From positions 1 to 64,000 of the IMG/VR virus record IMGVR_UViG_3300026512_000002: a DNA stretch of 64,000 nucleotides; one strand, given 5' to 3'. A program made the position numbers and the translations under genes. The notes beneath the pieces are model-generated. The model was given only the letters and a program-made list of their open reading frames with translations, had not been told where the DNA came from and did not search any database. Source of the stretch: a virus. Position 1 is the first letter of the stretch, and every line of letters starts with the position of its first letter. Positions 44,018 through 53,487 of this stretch are shown piece by piece.

Positions 44018-44054
44018 ATGGGTATTGATAGTATGTCAATACCCATTTTTTTTT
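44018..44054 (+). terminator. Intrinsic terminator
   Basis: ATGGGTATTG...CAATACCCAT followed by T9, between convergent genes. Confidence 0.88.
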
Positions 44055-44056
44055 CT

Positions 44057-47000
44057 TTATACATAATATGTTATGTTCACATCAATGGTATCAAATATTT
44101 CACCATCTAAACGCAAACCATTCCATGTTACTCTAGTATTATCACCACTATCTATTTCGTAATCAACACCATTGATTTGACTAGGAGCGCCTTCCACTTC
44201 AAATGATTTTATTTTTTTAATAGGTTCTCCGACACCAATATACTTGTTAGCGATGTCTGTAGACGTTAAAGTTGTAGAGTATACTTTTTCTACAATACTA
44301 TGTAGTCGACCAGTATCAGTATCCACTATAACTTTAGCATTATTGTTTGGTAAACTATTTGTTGTTTTAAGAGCATTTATAATCATACCGTTTGTATCTA
44401 TAATAGCTTCGGTGATTATTGATCCATATGAATCACCCACAATAAAAGTTAACTGTTTAGTATTATCAACAGTACCTATTAAAATATTTTGATCGGTCAA
44501 TAATGCACCGTTTCCAGCTAATTCAGATATATAGAAATTATCACTATATATTCCAAAATATACATTGTCCTTATAAGCTATTGTTGATTTGTGTAATTCT
44601 ATAACACTGCCAGCACTATTACCAGTATTAGTATTTTGCATTGTTAACCAAGTATATCCATTATGGTTATTTATGATTTCAATACCTTCAACACTGTTAT
44701 TTATCGGAGTCAACCTATCTCCATTGGTAAACTGCCATTGGATATTAGCCATTGAATATGTTTGAACAACATTTAAATCATCTACATTGACAACATCGTT
44801 TACATTATTATTGCTAATCATCCAACTTGTATTAGTATTAGACGACCCTTCCAGTACTTCAAAAGTGACACCAGCAGATTTATAACCAACAGGCATATCA
44901 GCTGTTCTTACCCAGTTACCAGAATCGTTTACAGTGTAAAAACCATCTTCACTTGTAGTTGTTTGAGCAAAAACACCAACTCTATCTCCATCTGTAGTCG
45001 TCACACCATCTATAGTTCGATTCCCATTTAATGTAACATTATTTGTTATATCAATTAATCTGATTGGTTTTTTAGTTAATTGATTTAAATCAGAATATGC
45101 TCTTGTGATTAATTCCTTATGTGCATCACTCATAGGAGTATTTGAACTATCAATACTTTTATTATCATCATCTATTATATGGTCAATCTCTTTTATTTTA
45201 ATAATATCTTTAACAGGATATTTATTTAATTTTACAAGCTCAAACCATGGGCTGTCAGCAATAGGGAGAGTGTTACTCTGGACAAGAATACGAAAACCAG
45301 CAAATTGATATCCACGACCTTTTGGGAACAAATATCTATATAAATAACTTCCATCGGGCAACAATGTAGTTTCTTCAGGTCCCATATATGCGCCGTTATG
45401 ACCATATACACATAGACATGTTTGTGTTATACTAGGATCCATGTTTGTTATCAAGTAACCATTCCAGTTCGTAGGATTGTCATTATAATCTGTGCCACGT
45501 AAAACATCTTTGTTATATGTTTCACAGTAACCACTACCATCATCAGCAAGATTTAAAGATATACGACCATTGACAAGTGTTGCAGGCGAAGTACTTGTAT
45601 CAAATGTAAAACCAGTAGTTGCTATATCATGTTTCCATGCGTCATTGACTAATAAGTTATAATCATTTTCAGTAGATCTATAGATCATGCTATTTGAAAT
45701 GGCTTCGATTGTCACATTGTCTACATTATTTTTTGTTACATCTACATATTGTCTAGTAACGAGTTCTTTATATGATACTTCATCATTTGCATTAGTAATG
45801 AAACTATCTATACTGAATTTATCAGCACCAATGATTTTATCAATACTAACTATTGATATCTCGCTTCCAGTAGTAGGATACGCACCTTTTTTAATGAATT
45901 GTAGGAATGTTGCTTGGGGTGGAGCTGATTCAAGTCTCATATCTGCAAATCTAAAATCACCATATGTTACTGTAAATTTATGCAAATATCTACCTTTTTC
46001 TAAAACAGATGTTGCATAAATAGTTCTAGGGTTTGAATATGCTACTGATTCCATTATTTTTAAATTATATGGAACTAAATCATAATTACTATATAGGTAG
46101 TATGTTCCGTTTCCTAATATAGGGGTATTGTTATTCGTAGGAGGAGGAGAAACAGGATCAGTATGAATGGAAAAATATGTGGTTTGATTTCTAGGAGCGA
46201 ATAAAACACCATTACTTGCACTTGTTCCCGTGTTCAACCCAACATAATTGGAAAATGTTGTATCAATGTACCATGTCTCTAACAGGATGTTTTTTATATA
46301 ATCATTGGTAGACACATCTGCTTTAGCATCAACATATTCTATTGTATCATAGTCTACTTTAGTAGGATCTAATTGTACTACAGTTTCTTGAATTATAGTC
46401 CAACCACCTATATTAGAATACCTGATTCTTAATATACCGTAGTTAGTATCAATTATAGTGCTTATATCACCATTTAATGTGTTAACCACACCACTACCAG
46501 GTGAAGTAGAGACAGTAACAGTAATATTATTTATTGCAGCATTTCCTTTAATGTCTATAAATGTGTATTCTAGAGCATCATATGGTTCTGGTGGTAGTTC
46601 CAATGATATAACATTAGAAGAAGTGTCACATTCCACATTTAGGTTTAGAGGAGGTACTATAAAACCACTGTTATGACTTATTGTATTATTATTAATCACC
46701 ATTCCTGAAAAGGCATCTTCTACCATCGTACCTTTTATATCACTATTTGTCACAACAGGAAAGTATACTTCATTACCAGTACCTTGTGATCCTTCCATGT
46801 GCCCAGACCATTCCACATTCTCAATCGTTATATCTTTAAAATATACATATCTTGTCATATCACTAGATTTGGTATAAAATGATGAATTTATTATTTGAAC
46901 ATTGTCAAACATGATATCGGATACTGACCCTACACCATTCATCTTAAAGCCTTGTAACAATGAACCGTTCTGGATAATACAGTCGTTTAATTGTAAATGA

Positions 47001-48640
47001 GAACCACTAATATTAGCGTTATCGTACATTGCAAATACACTAAAATATCCATTAGTATTCGTAATACGTGTAGAATCATTCATATGAAGATGCCAAATAT
47101 TGGAAACATTGACATTGCTTAATATATTTATTAAAGATCTATCGATTCTTCCTATTTCGCATCCAGTTATACCATTTTTTTGAATAATTGATGTCATCTC
47201 CTTTATATGACTATCTACCAACTGAGAACCTGGTAAAAATATAGAACCTACAACATAATCGATTTTTGTATTTCTAGCATATGTGTTTAGGAAATACACG
47301 CCATCAGCATTATATATTTCAAAATTATTCATGTTTACATTTTCAAATATAATAAATCGACTATTTTTTATCTTTATATTTTTCAAGTCACAACTTCCAC
47401 TCAACATCGTTTTAACAATGTAGTCATTAGTTCTAACATCATGTAAAATTTCTCGATGGGGGTTGCTTGAAGGATAATCTATTCTAGGACTAGACATCGT
47501 AATGCTGTATTTAGTTGGAGAACAGTACCATAAATTATCACTATTATAAAAATCTATTCGAGCGTTATATAAACCGAAAGAATAATTTCTAAAATCAAAA
47601 TCAACATCAATATTATTTCGTAAATCATGTCTTTGTAATATACATCCTTTTCTAAACTCCGGAGAAGCAAACATACCACCTAATTGAACAAAATATCTGT
47701 CAGTGGATAATTTAAAAGTATATCCGTTTAGTAGTGTCAGTATGTTTGTTGTCTGATCCCAAGTAGCATCTACGCCTATTTGTAAATAAGCATATGAACC
47801 ATCATCTCCAACGGTTACATATTGATCGCTCTCTAAAACAGTGTCCTCTCCTAAATATAATTCAGTATCGCTAAGAAAATTTATTGTAAAGTAAGGGGTG
47901 TTGTTAAAATCCCATACATAACCATTACTGAAACCATAGTCGCTATCATATATTGAATTATCACTTCGATACACGTCAACATAGAACCAACCTTCTTTTG
48001 TCATACTTGGTGTATATATGACCAAATCATCAGGATGATCCAAATCAGTTACAGATGCTTCTAACATATTATTACTAATTGCTTGTGCTAATAAGGTGAT
48101 ATCATTAGATTGATGTGTTATACCACTATTTTTTAAAATTTCATTATTTGTTTGAATATCAGATATCTTATAAAGGTTTCCTGGTATCAATGATTGGTTT
48201 CTTATCAATAATCTTAATTCATCATATGTAACATTAATTATAGTTTGACTGGCTGTTATATTGCTCCACTGGCTACCATTGAAAGTATATATTTGGTTTT
48301 CTGCTTTAACATATACTCCCCATCCTTGTTCAGGTGTAGTGAACTCCCATACGTTATCTACTGGGTTCCATGTTCCGATCTCTTGTTCATGACCAGTCCA
48401 ACTTCCAACTGCTCCTGTTGGAATAATATACCTGCCCCAATTCACTAATGTTAGTGTGGCCGGATCTGTTGTATTAACTGTTTCAGCTGGTATTTCCCAA
48501 GTATGCGTGATAGTACGTTTTCTACCATCAGAATATATTACTTGTAAACTATTATCTAAACCTGTTTTAAGTCTTACATAATTCGATTCGGGAGATATAT
48601 TGTTTTTACTAGTTTTAATATCTATAATACTATTTTTCAT
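44057..48640 (-). CDS. Very large tail-fibre/tailspike-like protein with beta-helix
   Basis: A 1527-residue protein starting at ATG 48640 after AAGGA. Residues ~40-130 contain a DUF2793-like capsular/fibre module (V-N-W-G-R-Y-I-I-P-T-G-A-V-G-S-W-T-G ... G-W-G-V-Y-V). The next ~500 residues include strand-turn repeats rich in Asn, Ile and Asp (D-C-I-I-Q-N-G-S-L-L-Q-G-F), typical of a right-handed beta-helix that binds or degrades surface polysaccharide. The C-terminal half has two related lectin-like segments, then a small terminal domain (V-T-W-N-G-L-R-L-D-G). No chaperone-like self-cleavage motif was recognised. It is the largest fibre gene here. Confidence 0.78.
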   Translation of the reverse strand: MKNSIIDIKTSKNNISPESNYVRLKTGLDNSLQVIYSDGRKRTITHTWEIPAETVNTTDPATLTLVNWGRYIIPTGAVGSWTGHEQEIGTWNPVDNVWEFTTPEQGWGVYVKAENQIYTFNGSQWSNITASQTIINVTYDELRLLIRNQSLIPGNLYKISDIQTNNEILKNSGITHQSNDITLLAQAISNNMLEASVTDLDHPDDLVIYTPSMTKEGWFYVDVYRSDNSIYDSDYGFSNGYVWDFNNTPYFTINFLSDTELYLGEDTVLESDQYVTVGDDGSYAYLQIGVDATWDQTTNILTLLNGYTFKLSTDRYFVQLGGMFASPEFRKGCILQRHDLRNNIDVDFDFRNYSFGLYNARIDFYNSDNLWYCSPTKYSITMSSPRIDYPSSNPHREILHDVRTNDYIVKTMLSGSCDLKNIKIKNSRFIIFENVNMNNFEIYNADGVYFLNTYARNTKIDYVVGSIFLPGSQLVDSHIKEMTSIIQKNGITGCEIGRIDRSLINILSNVNVSNIWHLHMNDSTRITNTNGYFSVFAMYDNANISGSHLQLNDCIIQNGSLLQGFKMNGVGSVSDIMFDNVQIINSSFYTKSSDMTRYVYFKDITIENVEWSGHMEGSQGTGNEVYFPVVTNSDIKGTMVEDAFSGMVINNNTISHNSGFIVPPLNLNVECDTSSNVISLELPPEPYDALEYTFIDIKGNAAINNITVTVSTSPGSGVVNTLNGDISTIIDTNYGILRIRYSNIGGWTIIQETVVQLDPTKVDYDTIEYVDAKADVSTNDYIKNILLETWYIDTTFSNYVGLNTGTSASNGVLFAPRNQTTYFSIHTDPVSPPPTNNNTPILGNGTYYLYSNYDLVPYNLKIMESVAYSNPRTIYATSVLEKGRYLHKFTVTYGDFRFADMRLESAPPQATFLQFIKKGAYPTTGSEISIVSIDKIIGADKFSIDSFITNANDEVSYKELVTRQYVDVTKNNVDNVTIEAISNSMIYRSTENDYNLLVNDAWKHDIATTGFTFDTSTSPATLVNGRISLNLADDGSGYCETYNKDVLRGTDYNDNPTNWNGYLITNMDPSITQTCLCVYGHNGAYMGPEETTLLPDGSYLYRYLFPKGRGYQFAGFRILVQSNTLPIADSPWFELVKLNKYPVKDIIKIKEIDHIIDDDNKSIDSSNTPMSDAHKELITRAYSDLNQLTKKPIRLIDITNNVTLNGNRTIDGVTTTDGDRVGVFAQTTTSEDGFYTVNDSGNWVRTADMPVGYKSAGVTFEVLEGSSNTNTSWMISNNNVNDVVNVDDLNVVQTYSMANIQWQFTNGDRLTPINNSVEGIEIINNHNGYTWLTMQNTNTGNSAGSVIELHKSTIAYKDNVYFGIYSDNFYISELAGNGALLTDQNILIGTVDNTKQLTFIVGDSYGSIITEAIIDTNGMIINALKTTNSLPNNNAKVIVDTDTGRLHSIVEKVYSTTLTSTDIANKYIGVGEPIKKIKSFEVEGAPSQINGVDYEIDSGDNTRVTWNGLRLDGEIFDTIDVNITYYV

Positions 48641-48736
48641 GGGTAGTTCCTTTAAATATGTGAAATAAAATTAATTAATGAAACATTATTTAATGTTATG
48701 TTAAATGGTTTATTTTTTTTAACACAATTTTATCAA

Positions 48737-48768
48737 TTGACATGAGATAATGGTTGTGGTAACATTAT
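48737..48768 (+). promoter_or_regulatory. Lysis-gene promoter with inverted-repeat operator
   Basis: TTGACA (48737-48742), 17 bases, TAACAT (48760-48765). GATAATG and its complement CATTATC, ten bases apart, straddle the spacer and -10. Confidence 0.6.
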
Positions 48769-48790
48769 CCATTCATTTATGGGGTTTACT

Positions 48791-49570
48791 ATGGATAACG
48801 AGATATTGCAGTTACAGAAAAATATTAATACTATAAATTTTACAACAACTTTAGTCGAAGACGGTATTGATGGGTACAATACCCAAGAAGCATTAGAAGC
48901 ATATTATACATATTTTAAAAAATTAGATATAGCTGCATTAAGTCGAGTTGTTAAAGATAATCGTAACAGAATAAAATATATAACTCAACGAGGACCATAC
49001 AAATATTCATATAGAATGTGTTCAATTGCTAGTACCTTAATGTTACTCAACTTATATTCTGATGTGGATATGAGTATACCTATATTAGATAACTTAATAG
49101 ACAATGATAATGAATTGATAAAATGGGCTGCAAAATATGGTTTAGAGCATTTTATTAAATCACATAAATTAGAACAGGTTTCAACAGTAATAGCCAAAGT
49201 GTTGACAAAATTAACTCCTAGTGAATATAGTTTCTCACTTAAATATTTATCACGTTCAGAGATTTCAAAATACTTGGAAAATGGTCACCCACTGATAACA
49301 TCTACCAGATTTCCAGGTCGTAAAACAAATAATATGAAATCAGGACACTATATTGTAATAACAGCTGAATTGTTATCTGGGGTATACACTATACAAGATC
49401 CATGGGGTATGTGGGAAAATTATTATAAACATACTGCTGATGTTAATATTAAAGGTAAAGATGTGACTATTTCTGGTGACATATTATTTGGTAAATGGGG
49501 TTCTAAAACGGAATATTCTGATAATGGTGGTTGTTTGAATAAATTTAGAACGATTGGAATTGATTTATAA
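48791..49570 (+). CDS. Putative endolysin: peptidoglycan-binding plus C39-like cysteine peptidase
   Basis: A 259-residue protein; ATG 48791 has GGGG six bases upstream and is preferred over ATG 48779. Residues ~3-40 fit a peptidoglycan-binding type 1 motif (L-Q-L-Q-K-N-I-N ... D-G-I-D-G-Y-N-T-Q-E-A-L-E-A-Y). Residues ~65-240 resemble a C39/papain-like peptidase: catalytic Cys in Y-R-M-C-S-I-A-S, His in S-G-H-Y-I-V-I-T, and Asp in I-Q-D-P-W-G. It would cut peptide cross-links in the cell wall. No signal peptide is seen, so release would need a holin. An HTH gene and spanins follow, giving a lysis-region context. Confidence 0.7.
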   Translation: MDNEILQLQKNINTINFTTTLVEDGIDGYNTQEALEAYYTYFKKLDIAALSRVVKDNRNRIKYITQRGPYKYSYRMCSIASTLMLLNLYSDVDMSIPILDNLIDNDNELIKWAAKYGLEHFIKSHKLEQVSTVIAKVLTKLTPSEYSFSLKYLSRSEISKYLENGHPLITSTRFPGRKTNNMKSGHYIVITAELLSGVYTIQDPWGMWENYYKHTADVNIKGKDVTISGDILFGKWGSKTEYSDNGGCLNKFRTIGIDL

Positions 49571-49594
49571 TGTTTATTATTTTAAGGAGTATAT

Positions 49595-50095
49595 ATGAAA
49601 GATGAAAGACGTTGTTTTACTAATAAAGAACTTGGAACCATTAAAGCTTTTATGGAAAAATATGAACTATCATGGACCAATTTTGGGGATATTTTAGGTA
49701 TATCACCACAAGTTATTAGTAGGTATGTTAAACTTAAACAACACATCCCAGCCAGTGTTGTAGAACGAATATTTAATAGTATCGAAATATACGACATAAC
49801 TATGTCATATTCTGAACAGGATAATAGTGTGGTTGCCAATAAACAAAGTTATATTATTAGTAATAATATTGCCAAGGAAATTGATGGTTATTTTAAGAAC
49901 CAACTTTATAAAAAAAAGAAAAATCCCTACCAAGATATTGATAACGATTATCCAATCAATAGTGGTTATGATGATATTGACATAATCCTTAAAGATATGT
50001 TTTGTTTAAAAAAGAAAATGTCACATATGATAAAAGAATGTGGTGATAAATATGATAAATTGATAGATTTGTATGAAGGTATATTTGAAAGTTGA
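49595..50095 (+). CDS. Helix-turn-helix transcription regulator
   Basis: A 166-residue protein starting at ATG 49595 after AAGGAG, 24 bases after the putative endolysin. Residues ~10-55 are a Cro/C1-type HTH (L-S-W-T-N-F-G-D-I-L-G-I-S-P-Q-V-I-S-R-Y). The C-terminal part is charged and helical, possibly for dimerisation. It probably regulates the lysis promoter, whose inverted repeat lies at 48745-48768. The target is an inference. Confidence 0.7.
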   Translation: MKDERRCFTNKELGTIKAFMEKYELSWTNFGDILGISPQVISRYVKLKQHIPASVVERIFNSIEIYDITMSYSEQDNSVVANKQSYIISNNIAKEIDGYFKNQLYKKKKNPYQDIDNDYPINSGYDDIDIILKDMFCLKKKMSHMIKECGDKYDKLIDLYEGIFES

Positions 50096-50195
50096 TCTGA
50101 TGATTAAAATCAGTATACTTTATTATAACTATATTTATATTCTGTTTCATAAATTAAAATATAATTTAAATACATATTATGTTGGTAACAATCAT

Positions 50196-50606
50196 CTATT
50201 GCGTTTTATAATACTTGGTTGTTTTTGAATTATTACGTTCATTATAGTATTTATTGTAATTTTCAATACTTTTAGAAATAGTTTTGAATTTAGCTAGTAC
50301 ACTTATAATATCAAAACCTATATCAGTAAATCTATCATAATCACACAATATGTATATTTTTTTCAGATCATTGCATTTAACATGGTATTTTTTAGCTATA
50401 CCACATTTCATACTACCTACAATAGTTTTAGTGAGTTCTGTTATTATTTTTTTTTCATCATCAGTTAATTTGGGCAATCTAGTTAAATTAGGTATATCTT
50501 CTTTAAGATATATGTTTTTATAAACAGTTTTTTCAACAATTTTTGGTTTGCAACATGCTGAAGACATTAACAATATACCTGTAATAGTTACGAATATTTT
50601 AAACAT
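50196..50606 (-). CDS. o-spanin (Rz1-like outer-membrane lipoprotein)
   Basis: A 136-residue protein with a signal peptide and lipobox near residue 18 (L-L-M-S-S-A-C-C), then a V-E-K-T-V-Y-K stretch typical of Rz1-type spanins. It would be lipidated and anchored to the inner leaflet of the outer membrane, joining the i-spanin to fuse the two membranes in the last step of lysis. It is longer than most Rz1 proteins, with a ~100-residue globular part. ATG 50606 overlaps the i-spanin stop (TAATG), so the two are translationally coupled. Confidence 0.75.
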   Translation of the reverse strand: MFKIFVTITGILLMSSACCKPKIVEKTVYKNIYLKEDIPNLTRLPKLTDDEKKIITELTKTIVGSMKCGIAKKYHVKCNDLKKIYILCDYDRFTDIGFDIISVLAKFKTISKSIENYNKYYNERNNSKTTKYYKTQ

Positions 50607-50959
50607 TAACAATCTCCTTTTTCACAATCTTCTATTCGTTTACTCATAGCTTCTGAAAAACGATATCTAGCTTCAACAACGCTATCGTCACCAGTATCAA
50701 TATTGTCAGATATTGTTCTATTCACAGCAGCAACTTTAGTGTTCTGATGTATTAGAAGTAGTGTTGTTTTAATATTTTCGTTATTAACACTCATTAAGCG
50801 TTTATTTGAATCAACTAATTGTATTATACGGTTTTCTAATTTAGCTATTTCCTTATTTTTTTTCTTATATTTTAAATATAAACGCACTAATCCTAACAGT
50901 GTTATTAATGCAACAATATATTTTCCCCAAGTGTATATTTTTCTTATCATATTAAACAT
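50606..50959 (-). CDS. i-spanin (Rz-like inner-membrane protein)
   Basis: A 117-residue protein with one N-terminal membrane helix (residues ~12-30, Y-I-V-A-L-I-T-L-L-G-L-V) followed by a periplasmic coiled coil (K-K-N-K-E-I-A-K-L-E-N-R-I-I-Q-L), the classic Rz layout. ATG 50959 follows AGGAGA. Its end overlaps the start of the lipoprotein gene in the same leftward operon. The spanin pair indicates a host with an outer membrane. Confidence 0.75.
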   Translation of the reverse strand: MFNMIRKIYTWGKYIVALITLLGLVRLYLKYKKKNKEIAKLENRIIQLVDSNKRLMSVNNENIKTTLLLIHQNTKVAAVNRTISDNIDTGDDSVVEARYRFSEAMSKRIEDCEKGDC

Positions 50960-50971
50960 GTTGTCTCCTAT

Positions 50972-51109
50972 TTATCCATTTAAAATAGCTTTATCTGTTT
51001 TTTTGTTTTTCTTATCCTCTTCAGAACATTCTTTAAGATAATCTTCTAATATTAAATTGTTATCGTGTAAAACTTTAATATCTTGGTTATTCTTTTTTTG
51101 ATTACTCAT
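50972..51109 (-). CDS. 45-residue small protein upstream of the spanins
   Basis: ATG 51109 has AGGAG six bases upstream and encodes a hydrophilic, Lys/Asn/Asp/Glu-rich 45-residue peptide (M-S-N-Q-K-K-N-N-Q-D-I-K), ending 12 bases before the i-spanin start. It is the first gene of the leftward lysis operon. No membrane helix is present, so it is not a holin. Function unknown. Confidence 0.6.
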   Translation of the reverse strand: MSNQKKNNQDIKVLHDNNLILEDYLKECSEEDKKNKKTDKAILNG

Positions 51110-51897
51110 AATATACTCCTTTATGAAATTTATAATATTGTCATTGTTATTGTTAAGTATATAGAATTATTTTAAATATATATTAATTAAATGTTGGATA
51201 TTAGTAATGTTCATAGATTTCTCTATGAAGCATTATCTAGGCGATGTATGCTGCAGAGGGTGAAACCTCTTACGCTATCAATGTCGTTGAACATGATGTG
51301 GATAAGGAATTTATCATAACACAAAGTATCTGACCGTCAAGGAAATGACGTTAACACCCGCTAGGATAGCGTAAAGCCTATGGCTGTAAACGGTAACTGC
51401 CGCAGCAAGTCAGACCTAGTTGGTTATTGGCGTAACATATTCATCGAATATATTTGAATATGTTTATAGTTAGACACACATGAAGTGTGTATTATTGATA
51501 TGAAGACATCCCCATGTTTCCACAAATGGTGAGGTGTGTATACTTGAGATAATATGTATGGAATGGAATATGTTGAGTTATGTTTTGCTTGATATGTTCA
51601 TGTGTTAAACTATGAATATGTTCGTATATAGTATGAATATTGTTATTAGAAGGACAACTATAAACCCGTTCACGGTTGTAACGTGTAATCGTTCTACTTA
51701 TGTTTTGGTAGATACGAAGGTGTGAGAAAAGTAGGATATAAACTACTTCACCAACTCCAGATAATAATGGGGGGACATGCGGTCTTAAAACGTATCGGTT
51801 ATTTCAAATAACCGGGTTGGTAACCTAAAACCTGGCTAGCCGAAGCCAATGTATAAATGAAACTATCATATATTGTGTTATGATAGTGGATTATGGT

Positions 51898-51945
51898 AGG
51901 ATTGGGCACCCTTGAGTATTTTCGGATACTCTTAATTGTCTATGG
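51898..51945 (+). repeat. Copy 1 of 48-base RNA module
   Basis: It begins AGGATTGGGCACCC and contains GAGTAT-ttcgg-ATACTC-like hairpin sequence. It differs from copy 2 (52130-52177) at two positions only. Its end (CTATGGT) can pair with a downstream ACCAT. Confidence 0.85.
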
Positions 51946-52129
51946 TCATAAAAACAGGTCGAACATGCGACATGACCATGATGCTCTAACAAAGCATCAA
52001 GGCGGTTTTCATAACGCCATGTTTTATCCTCAGAAAATCGAGGGGACGGTGGTCCTTAAACATTTGACCAAGTCATTGGTCAAAGTATAAGTGAAGTTGT
52101 TGCTGGCGAGTAATGATTGATCAAATGGC

Positions 52130-52177
52130 AGGATTGGACATCCTTGAGTATTTTCGGATACTCTTAATTGTCTATGG
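52130..52177 (+). repeat. Copy 2 of 48-base RNA module
   Basis: It begins AGGATTGGACATCC and otherwise matches copy 1, including the GAGTAT/ATACTC hairpin. Its CTATGGT end can pair with ACCAT at ~52209, repeating the architecture of copy 1. Confidence 0.85.
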
Positions 52178-52272
52178 TATGGGGTGCTAGTCAGGAGTAT
52201 TTGACTAACCATGGTGTTTCGCAAAACATCAAGACAATATGTCGAGCCCCCTTTTTTTTGTATTTACTACTA

Positions 52273-53487
52273 TTAATCTACAAAATCATTAATATTGACA
52301 TCAGTAACATTAACACTTAAATCATGAAAAGACTTCATCGATTTCAACATAATAACATTAGCTGGTTTAACAAAAATTAACCCAATATTCACAATACCTA
52401 ATTTATAATAAAGGTCGCCGGAACATACGTTACAATAACTCTCATTTCTACAATATAATGGTGATCGCATTTTTACAGTCTTATTTAAATATTTGTGTAT
52501 AATATCAGGGTCTAATCTAACTAATTTATTATTCTCCATAATATATCTGTATGTGTATTTATTTTGTTTTATATCAATTTCTGATATCATAACATCCATA
52601 TATGCTTTACTACCACAATCACTTTTTTTTTCACCTAAAACAGTTGATTGAAACGCTCCAGCATATAATTTTGCTAAATAACCACCAATAGCTGTATCCT
52701 TAGCTCTACCAAAACTACCAGCAACCATTAGATTAGCATGCTCGTGTATTTCATCTTTAGGTATCCCTTGTGATAAACTTTTCTTAGATATGAAAAATTT
52801 ATTTTTATCTTCTGGATCTATTATAATACCTCTCATTATATTAGTTACTTTATAATTGTTTTTAAAACTACCTCTGGCTCCTGATTCATAAATATCCATT
52901 GTCGGATTATCTTTAAATTTTTTTTTAGCCATATTTATTAGTTCTGTTTCAATCATATCGACTGTTTCGACAGGTCTGGTTTTTATCTCCTCAGAATATT
53001 TATCAAACAATTCTTTTTTTCTTTTTTCTATTTCTGGGTCATTTTTAGTCATATCGCTGGTCATTGGTGACGCTAATAAAATTACAATATTATAAGCTAA
53101 CCAATCTCTAGCATTGATATATTTCATATTGTCATCAAAACTTATTACATCATTAAGAAATGCTGTTGCCATATTATTATCAATTTTATATATAGCATCT
53201 TCATCAAGTATATTGTTAACATATCCATTAACTTTATAAAAACCTATGTCTCCAAATACCTCACTTATAAACATATTATATATGTACGAACCAACTGTAG
53301 TGGTTACTACACCCTTATCATTCTTATCAAACCTACTAAGTGGTATTGTCATCACTTGATCGGTATCAAATTTAGGAGGAACACCGTCTACTTCATTGAA
53401 CAAACTACTTAAAATTTCAAGCGTTATATCACTACCTTTTAAATTTAATAAATAATCAATACCCTCTTTATCAACTGTTTTATACAT
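52273..53487 (-). CDS. RNA polymerase beta-prime-like subunit (bridge-helix/trigger-loop part)
   Basis: A 404-residue protein homologous to the catalytic C-terminal part of bacterial beta-prime. Residues ~205 on read Y-E-S-G-A-R-G-S ... M-R-G-I-I-I-D (bridge helix). Then come F-G-R-A-K-D-T-A-I-G-G-Y-L (trigger-loop region), S-D-C-G-S, and M-R-S-P-L-Y-C ... C-N-V-C-S-G-D-L ... V-N-I-G with K-S-F-H-D at the place of beta-prime T-F-H. The N-A-D-F-D-G-D active-site loop is absent, so other subunits must be encoded elsewhere, as in jumbo phages with split multisubunit polymerases. ATG 53487 has GAGG six bases upstream (preferred over TTG 53499) and overlaps the previous stop. Position beside virion genes is compatible with a virion polymerase. 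Confidence 0.75.
   Translation of the reverse strand: MYKTVDKEGIDYLLNLKGSDITLEILSSLFNEVDGVPPKFDTDQVMTIPLSRFDKNDKGVVTTTVGSYIYNMFISEVFGDIGFYKVNGYVNNILDEDAIYKIDNNMATAFLNDVISFDDNMKYINARDWLAYNIVILLASPMTSDMTKNDPEIEKRKKELFDKYSEEIKTRPVETVDMIETELINMAKKKFKDNPTMDIYESGARGSFKNNYKVTNIMRGIIIDPEDKNKFFISKKSLSQGIPKDEIHEHANLMVAGSFGRAKDTAIGGYLAKLYAGAFQSTVLGEKKSDCGSKAYMDVMISEIDIKQNKYTYRYIMENNKLVRLDPDIIHKYLNKTVKMRSPLYCRNESYCNVCSGDLYYKLGIVNIGLIFVKPANVIMLKSMKSFHDLSVNVTDVNINDFVD

Larger units (their letters stand above)
51190..52258 (+). ncRNA. Giant structured RNA (~1.07 kb) with duplicated module
   Basis: No gene fits here, but stems follow one another throughout: AGAGG-gtgaaa-CCTCT, AACATATTCA/TGAATATGTT, ACACAC/GTGTGT, ACAAC..GTTGT, TCTAC/GTAGA, GGTG..AGTAG/CTACT..CACC, CGGTTAT/ATAACCG, ACTATCAT/ATGATAGT, ATGGTCAT..GTCG/CGAC..ATGACCAT, GATGC/GCATC, GGCG/CGCC, CCTC/GAGG, TTTGACCA/TGGTCAAA and TAGTCA/TGACTA. 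A 48-base block occurs twice (51898 and 52130). It ends in CCCCC and T8 (52247-52258). Size and complexity match GOLLD-type giant phage RNAs, though I cannot assign the family. The plus strand follows from the terminal T tract. Confidence 0.82.

Noticed and set aside
51893-52224. Short frames on both strands in the giant RNA
   Set aside because: No ribosome sites, and they run through the stems of the duplicated module.
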